DNA from: Clostridia bacterium
GTDB lineage: Bacteria; Bacillota; Clostridia; Oscillospirales; Acutalibacteraceae
Assembly: GCA_017435865.1 (NCBI GenBank)
Contig: JAFSEF010000023.1
Coordinates: forward strand, 1 to 43,540
Direction of reading: 5' to 3'
DNA: 43,540 nucleotides
The notes under the pieces are model-generated. The model ran no database searches. It was not told the DNA's origin and was given only the letters and a program-made list of their open reading frames with translations. Shown here piece after piece: positions 39,080-43,540 of the stretch (position 1 is the stretch's first letter; every line of letters begins with the position of its first letter). The position numbers and the translations under genes were made by a program.

Positions 39080-41047
39080 TTATCGGAATAAGTAGTTCAT
39101 GAATTTTCTGAATTCTGCATAAAAGGATGCAAAACGCTGTGCAATGCGGTCAAACAGGGGAGAGACCGCCTTGTCGGTCGATTCTTCTGCAACGGCACTT
39201 GCAGCGGAATCGAAAACGAAAGTGAATCTTCCGCCGGGTGCACTGTCACCGTTCTGATAAAAAGCGAGTGCATCCGCACCCTGCAGGTTGTCGGACCATT
39301 TGAAGTTGAATCTGATGCGATCATCCGTCATGCCGATTGCCTGACGCGGAATCTGTACCTGCAGGACATTGTCATGGACACGGTATTGCACGTCGCAGAC
39401 CTTTTCAAAGTTGAGTCCGTCTGCTTTTTCGAGTGTTGCCGTACCGTTTTCGGGATTCTCACGGTTGAGGACATATTCAAATCCCTCCCAGTTGGGGGAG
39501 CAGCCGCTTGTGTCTGTGTCAAGCAGCAGACGCATCCAGTCGGGATCGGACTCACTTGTAAGGGTGTTTGCCGTGCGGACATAGAAATAAAGATTCGCAT
39601 CGTCATAGGCAACTTTTGCCTGTACAATGTCGTTGCGGAATGTGTTGTTTGTATAATGGTACCCTTTCCAACCGTCACTGTCGCGGTTTTCGCCGCCCGA
39701 ATAATGGTTGTATTCGGGGAAAACGCTGTCCCACTGAGAAATGTCACCGCTTATGTCAATGCTTTGTTCGGCTTTGCACGCATCGGCAGGTGCAGCACCC
39801 TTGAAACGGCGTACATTTTCGACAAGCTGATAATAATAGTGGTCTTTCAGAGGGCCTGCGGAAGGTTCAATGTCGCGGCTGAATTCGGCATTGAACTGAT
39901 CGGGGAATGCACATTCTGTTCCGAGCCAGTTTTCGAATCTGCCTGCGATCCATTCGTTGAAGCCTGTAACAAAGATCAGTTCGGGGTCTTTTTCGATGGC
40001 ATAATCCCATTGCTGCTGGAAGTTGAGTCCGTACAGGTATGCATCGTCCGTGTTGCTGTCGACGGTGATTTCTTTGCCGCCATACACATAGGAGTAGCTG
40101 AAATATCCTTCCGTGAACGCTCTGCCCTGCACGGTGCCTTCGGGACAATTCATGGCATTGAGTCCGTTTTCGTTGGCATTCTGTGCGACGGAAACACAGA
40201 TCTGTTCCGTACCGCCGAGCAGTTTTTTGCCGAACAATGCCTGCGGATATTCAGAGCACCATCCCCATGTATCTTTCATAATCGAAAAGTCATCGGTAAA
40301 ATAGGTGGCTTCGTTGTCGCGGAAGGTGAAGTAATTGTAAATCTCTCTGTCTTTTGCGTTGGTGAGATCCAGTGCTTTGAGGTCAGCCATAATCAGCGGT
40401 TTGCCGTCCCATTTGAAGAACATATCGTCATATCTGCCTGTGGAATACAGATTGTCATACAGATCCGTAAGCTGCGTATGCACATCGTCCTTGTTGAAGA
40501 AATTGAGCATGAACACAATCTGCGGTACGTCCACATTGTCTTTTTTCGCGTCACTCCAGACACGCAGCAAGGCTTCGTAACCGTCGGGGAACACATTGGT
40601 GGCATTTGTCGCATCAAAGAAAACCGCATCAATGTCTGCATCTGCGAGCAGTTCGGCATGCTTACGCAGAACATATGCATCCGTATTGGTATAAAAACCG
40701 TACAGCGGTTCACCCCAGAAATAGGGTCTGCCGTCCACGTCATTGGTCCATGCAAAGTGATCCCAGTCGTTGACAGCTTCGGGGTATTTGTCCAGAACAC
40801 TGCCTGTTGTCAGCGGTTCCCAATCTTTGATCCACGGATAGTGCCAGATCCAATAGAACATACCCACGAACCGATCCTGTTTTTCACCGCCGACACTGTC
40901 ATACTGTGACAAAGTCCGTCCGAGTCCGTCCGTGGCTGCCCATGTGGAGGGTTTGACAGCACCGTTTGCAGCGGCTGTACACGGCAAAACAGCGGTGCAC
41001 ACAAGAATGAGAGCAAGAATCAGACAAGCGAGTTTTTTCAGATACAT
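39080..41047 (-). CDS. secreted GH99/WbsX-like glycosidase with CBM9-like domain
   Basis: This is a 655-residue secreted protein. The signal peptide (about 1-26, ending CTA-AA) is followed by a TIM-barrel-like region (about 60-410) with VGMFYWIWHYPWIKDWE, DIDAVFFDATNATNV, KPLIMADLKALDLT and ITGFNEW-type FVTGFNEWIAGRF. The NEW motif recalls GH99/GH71/WbsX-like barrels, but the exact family is uncertain. Residues about 425-620 form a carbohydrate-binding-like beta domain similar to CBM9 (DISGDISQWDSVFPEY, DDANLYFYVRTAN, MRLLLDTDTSG). The C-terminus ends in an aromatic/basic helix (FASFYAEFRKFMNYLFR). It is the first gene of a two-gene operon with the 36899 gene, driven by the promoter at 41083. 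Confidence 0.75.
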   Translation of the reverse strand: MYLKKLACLILALILVCTAVLPCTAAANGAVKPSTWAATDGLGRTLSQYDSVGGEKQDRFVGMFYWIWHYPWIKDWEPLTTGSVLDKYPEAVNDWDHFAWTNDVDGRPYFWGEPLYGFYTNTDAYVLRKHAELLADADIDAVFFDATNATNVFPDGYEALLRVWSDAKKDNVDVPQIVFMLNFFNKDDVHTQLTDLYDNLYSTGRYDDMFFKWDGKPLIMADLKALDLTNAKDREIYNYFTFRDNEATYFTDDFSIMKDTWGWCSEYPQALFGKKLLGGTEQICVSVAQNANENGLNAMNCPEGTVQGRAFTEGYFSYSYVYGGKEITVDSNTDDAYLYGLNFQQQWDYAIEKDPELIFVTGFNEWIAGRFENWLGTECAFPDQFNAEFSRDIEPSAGPLKDHYYYQLVENVRRFKGAAPADACKAEQSIDISGDISQWDSVFPEYNHYSGGENRDSDGWKGYHYTNNTFRNDIVQAKVAYDDANLYFYVRTANTLTSESDPDWMRLLLDTDTSGCSPNWEGFEYVLNRENPENGTATLEKADGLNFEKVCDVQYRVHDNVLQVQIPRQAIGMTDDRIRFNFKWSDNLQGADALAFYQNGDSAPGGRFTFVFDSAASAVAEESTDKAVSPLFDRIAQRFASFYAEFRKFMNYLFR

Positions 41048-41082
41048 GAAGATACCCCTTTCCGTATAAAGACTATGTTTTC

Positions 41083-41111
41083 GTTATACCACAGTTGTGA
41101 AAAAGTGTCAA
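41083..41111 (-). promoter_or_regulatory. sigma-A promoter of glycosidase-like operon
   Basis: TTGACA (41111-41106), a 17-base spacer and TATAAC (41088-41083) on the minus strand, 35 bases before the ATG. Confidence 0.85.
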
Positions 41112-41148
41112 ATAAAAAAGAGATCGGCGAACCAATCTCTTTTTTGTA
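41112..41148 (-). terminator. terminator of alpha/beta hydrolase gene
   Basis: Minus-strand AAAAAAGAGAT..TTCG..ATCTCTTTTTT stem directly after the stop at 41152, with T-run. It abuts the -35 of the next operon. Confidence 0.9.
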
Positions 41149-41151
41149 TCG

Positions 41152-42927
41152 TTAAAATGCGGAATATACCTTGTTGACAACTCCGTTTACGCTTGCCATG
41201 AAGCGTGTGAAGAAGTTTTCGAATCCGGAAGGAGCCGTGTTTTCGATCACGCCTGCTTCAACAAGAGCAACGCGGAGAGCTTCTTCAGCAGCAAGCCAGT
41301 CCGCCGTCACAACAATCGTTTCACCGAGCTGCTTTTCGATTTCGGCAACAGCAGCTTCCGCATTCTGCAACTGTGCAGCGGAAAGCTTGCTCTTGTCGGC
41401 TTCTGCCCATGCAGCAAGATACAGATTGACGGTGTTGGTCAGTCTGCCTTCGTTGAACTGCGGATAAACATCGGGACGGGAATAAACGTCTTCAATATTT
41501 TCATCACACATGATGTCGAAAGCCATCTTCAGAACCACATCATTGAAAGGCAGTTTTTCGTGTGCCTGATTCTTGATGTACCATGTTCTGCAGGGCAGCA
41601 GACCTGCGGTGGGATCGACATTTCTGTCGGGGGAAATGTGGTTGTGGGTCGGGTCGGAACAGTAGGTGCCGTCAGCAACATACTCTTCGGGGAATTCTTC
41701 ACCGGGATTTGCAAAGGCAGCACCCATGGAAGCCGATTTTGCATGCACGATACCGTCGCCGTTGGTGGTAGCGTAGTCGGCACAAAGCGGGAACATTGTA
41801 CCGCCGTAGCAGACGATGTCAAACACTTCACATCCTGCAGCCTGCAGGGCAGCAAGGTTTTCTTCAAAGTCGGCACGTGCCTTGTCATAGGCATCCGCTT
41901 TTTCGAGAATTTCGGGATATTCACCGCTTGCAAGCCATTTTTCTCTGCCTTCTGCATAGTATTCGGCAGGACAAAGTGCCCACAGAATGGTGGTCGGAAC
42001 GATTGCGGTTTCCACAAGGCTGTCGGCAAGACCGCCGAGTGCGGATTTGAGAACATCGGTCGGCAGAATGCGAAGGACGATGTTCAGCAGGTAAGACAGC
42101 CAGCTGTCACCAAGCAGAGAAACAAGGAATTTGTTGTAAAGCATATCATCATCATTGAGAATGCTCAGGTTGCCGACGAGGAGGTCACCGATGATGGTCG
42201 AACCGTTGAGTGCGGGCACAACAAAGACCATGCGTTCAATGATGTCGTAATCTTCGGGATATCTGTCGAGGTAGTTGACAGCGATGGTGCCGCCGAGGCT
42301 GATGGGGCAGATGCGGACGGTATCCGAACCGGTCTGCGGCAGAACGACCTCGTGGATATAGCGGTTGAGTTTTTCGGTTTCGTACTGCACATCGCCGATG
42401 GAGTCATAACCGAAGTAATAAACATTCTCTTCACCGACGATTTCGGAAAGACCCTGCAAAGGCAGAAGTTTGTAATAATATGCCTTGAGTTCATCGGTCA
42501 TTTCGCTCATGGGGTATTCGTAGCAGGGAACTTCAATGGGAGTGAGGTAATTGCCCTGTTTGTCTTTATGAATGGCATAAAGAGCTTCGTAGGTACCCTT
42601 TTTCATGGCTTCCGTCAGACCCATGTCGCGGCGGAACAGAATGGACAGGAGCATTTCGGGCAATGCTTCTTTGACCAGTGCCATCACATCGATTTCAAGC
42701 GGCCAGCCGTTGATGTAACCGCCCTTGCCGTCTTCTTTCCATGTGCCGTCTTCGTTGAGTACATAGGTGTCGTTCTGGCTCATGCCGTGGACAATGACAA
42801 CGGGTGTGTCACGGTTGTAGGCAGGGGTGTAGCTTGTCTGTGCCTGTGCGGCAGTGGTCGGAATGCAGAATACCGACAGTACCATGGCTGCACAAAGAAC
42901 AATACTTACGATTCTTTTGAGTTTCAT
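41152..42927 (-). CDS. secreted alpha/beta-hydrolase (lipase/esterase-like)
   Basis: This is a 591-residue secreted protein. The signal peptide (about 1-27: LKRIVSIVLCAAMVLSVFC) is followed by the hydrolase core. Its oxyanion-hole segment is TPVVIVHGMSQND, and its nucleophile elbow is ICPISLGGTIAVNYL (Ser in P-I-S-L-G, a PxSxG variant of GxSxG). A candidate catalytic His is in GDGIVHAKSA. A C-terminal helical region with Ala-rich repeats (AAWAEADKSKLSAAQLQNAE) leads to an amphipathic end, FFTRFMASVNGVVNKVYSAF. A lipase or esterase function is likely and the substrate is unknown. The ATG at 42927 is chosen for the signal peptide and an upstream AAAGGAGAGAG site. It has its own promoter and terminator. 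Confidence 0.83.
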   Translation of the reverse strand: MKLKRIVSIVLCAAMVLSVFCIPTTAAQAQTSYTPAYNRDTPVVIVHGMSQNDTYVLNEDGTWKEDGKGGYINGWPLEIDVMALVKEALPEMLLSILFRRDMGLTEAMKKGTYEALYAIHKDKQGNYLTPIEVPCYEYPMSEMTDELKAYYYKLLPLQGLSEIVGEENVYYFGYDSIGDVQYETEKLNRYIHEVVLPQTGSDTVRICPISLGGTIAVNYLDRYPEDYDIIERMVFVVPALNGSTIIGDLLVGNLSILNDDDMLYNKFLVSLLGDSWLSYLLNIVLRILPTDVLKSALGGLADSLVETAIVPTTILWALCPAEYYAEGREKWLASGEYPEILEKADAYDKARADFEENLAALQAAGCEVFDIVCYGGTMFPLCADYATTNGDGIVHAKSASMGAAFANPGEEFPEEYVADGTYCSDPTHNHISPDRNVDPTAGLLPCRTWYIKNQAHEKLPFNDVVLKMAFDIMCDENIEDVYSRPDVYPQFNEGRLTNTVNLYLAAWAEADKSKLSAAQLQNAEAAVAEIEKQLGETIVVTADWLAAEEALRVALVEAGVIENTAPSGFENFFTRFMASVNGVVNKVYSAF

Positions 42928-42975
42928 CAGTTTCTCTCTCCTTTTGTCTTGCACTTTATTGCAATGCACCAATGA

Positions 42976-43005
42976 ATTATAGCACAACCAAAACCCATAA
43001 TACAA
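42976..43005 (-). promoter_or_regulatory. probable promoter of alpha/beta hydrolase gene
   Basis: TATAAT (42981-42976) with TTGTAT (43005-43000) at an 18-base spacer on the minus strand. Confidence 0.65.
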
Positions 43006-43040
43006 GTGGTAAATGCAAAGATTTGTAAACAATTCATAAT

Positions 43041-43078
43041 ACAAAAAACAGAGACCCGAATAAACGAGTCCCTGTTTG
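43041..43078 (-). terminator. terminator after right-edge gene
   Basis: Minus-strand AAACAGGGACTCG/CGGGTCTCTGTTT stem (wobble pairs) with T-run, just after the stop at 43082. Confidence 0.85.
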
Positions 43079-43081
43079 TCA

Positions 43082-43540
43082 TTAATAGTGTGCTTTGCCG
43101 CATTCGCAGTATTGCCTGAAGCCGAAAAGTTTCCAGAAGAAACGGGCGACAGGGTAGAAGAACTTGCGTACGAAAATATTTTTGTTATGGCACATACATG
43201 TGTGTGGTCCATATAAATCTGCTCCGTCGATATCGCAATAACCGTCATTGTCTTCATCTGTGTGGGGAAGTGACGGAATATCTTCAATTTCCCTATAACT
43301 GCAGCGATTGCAGTTGCGTATTTTTACACCATTTTCATAACATGTTGCCTCTTGTTGAATGCTCCAGTCTGTCAGATTGTGTCCCAAAGGAGAAGTTGCA
43401 GAGCCTGTTGTGATTGTTTTTGTACATATGTTACAAACTGTATCACCTGAATAACCGCTTGCGGTACAGGTTGCGTTCTTTTTGCCGGTGACGGTTGTGC
43501 TTTCATGATTGCAAATGTTTACTTTGCAGTCATCGTTATC
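43082..43540 (-). CDS. C-terminal part of secreted Cys-rich protein (runs off right edge)
   Basis: The minus-strand frame is open from the window edge (43540) to the stop at 43082, 152 residues with no start inside that is needed. Visible units are a Cys repeat (NATCTASGYSGDTVCNICTK, then GHNLTDWSIQQEATCYENG and CNRCSYREI), a calcium-loop-like HTDEDNDGYCD, and a final tail CMCHNKNIF..RFFWKLFGFRQYCECGKAHY. The tail matches the end of the LRR protein at 18000-20648, including the closing CECGxAHY. It is therefore the end of a larger surface protein whose main domains lie outside the window. Confidence 0.85.
   Translation of the reverse strand, partial: DNDDCKVNICNHESTTVTGKKNATCTASGYSGDTVCNICTKTITTGSATSPLGHNLTDWSIQQEATCYENGVKIRNCNRCSYREIEDIPSLPHTDEDNDGYCDIDGADLYGPHTCMCHNKNIFVRKFFYPVARFFWKLFGFRQYCECGKAHY

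Noticed and set aside
43082-43387. Complete 101-residue protein with a TTG start at 43387
   Set aside because: The frame stays open to the window edge with further Cys-repeat units upstream, so this is the end of a longer protein.
1-43540. tRNA or rRNA genes
   Set aside because: None could be recognised by eye on either strand; a tRNAscan run would be decisive.

Overview
The window looks like a chromosomal segment of an anaerobic gut-type Clostridia, most likely Oscillospirales/Ruminococcaceae. The reasons are Firmicutes gene order and regulation (rpmG-secE-nusG-rplK-rplA-rplJ-rplL, an L10 leader, a T-box before thrS), consensus TTGACA-17-TATAAT promoters before many genes, several TTG start codons backed by strong Shine-Dalgarno sites, and secreted proteins with type I dockerins and BspA-type leucine-rich repeats. 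This assignment is an inference; no rRNA is present.

Layout. 1-4330: ribosomal protein/NusG/SecE block on the minus strand with its own promoters. 4300-6600: threonine-responsive T-box and thrS. 6600-10600: three minus-strand lipoproteins, the last two paralogous. 10700-12900: a secreted Ig-like/dockerin protein, a DUF1292 protein and a small Cys-rich protein. 12900-14000: an XRE regulator plus a small HEXXH protein, with four operator copies in front and flanked by palindromic sequences sharing a 13-bp motif. 14100-16490: mutY and a DUF4234/SHOCT membrane protein. 16490-18000: an Abi_2 (HEPN-type) gene preceded by a possible pseudoknotted small RNA ending in a terminator, twin palindromes over an upstream promoter, and an XRE gene interrupted by a stop codon. 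18000-20650: a BspA-like LRR protein. 20700-22350: an AlbA_2/ATPase regulator with a helically phased operator array. 22360-25950: class I lysyl-tRNA synthetase fused to a tRNA-binding domain, then an MFS transporter. 26000-30630: a 1511-residue LRR-lipase-dockerin protein. 30650-36860: MATE transporter, flavin reductase-PLC overlap pair, XRE-TPR regulator, sugar acetyltransferase, ECF sigma/anti-sigma pair. 36860-43540: a two-gene glycosidase-like operon, a secreted alpha/beta hydrolase, and the C-terminal part of a secreted Cys-rich protein that runs off the right edge.

Three themes stand out. The first is a surface and secretion repertoire: dockerins, LRR proteins and hydrolases. Two of these proteins end in the same Cys-rich tail closing in CECGxAHY, which may be a C-terminal sorting or attachment motif. 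The second is defence or mobile-element biology: Abi_2 with its putative RNA partner, the XRE/HEXXH pair, and AlbA_2. The third is ordinary translation housekeeping with readable RNA leaders. The strongest candidate for an under-described system is the Abi_2 locus, which has the layout promoter, short structured RNA, terminator, toxin-like gene seen in type III toxin-antitoxin loci.
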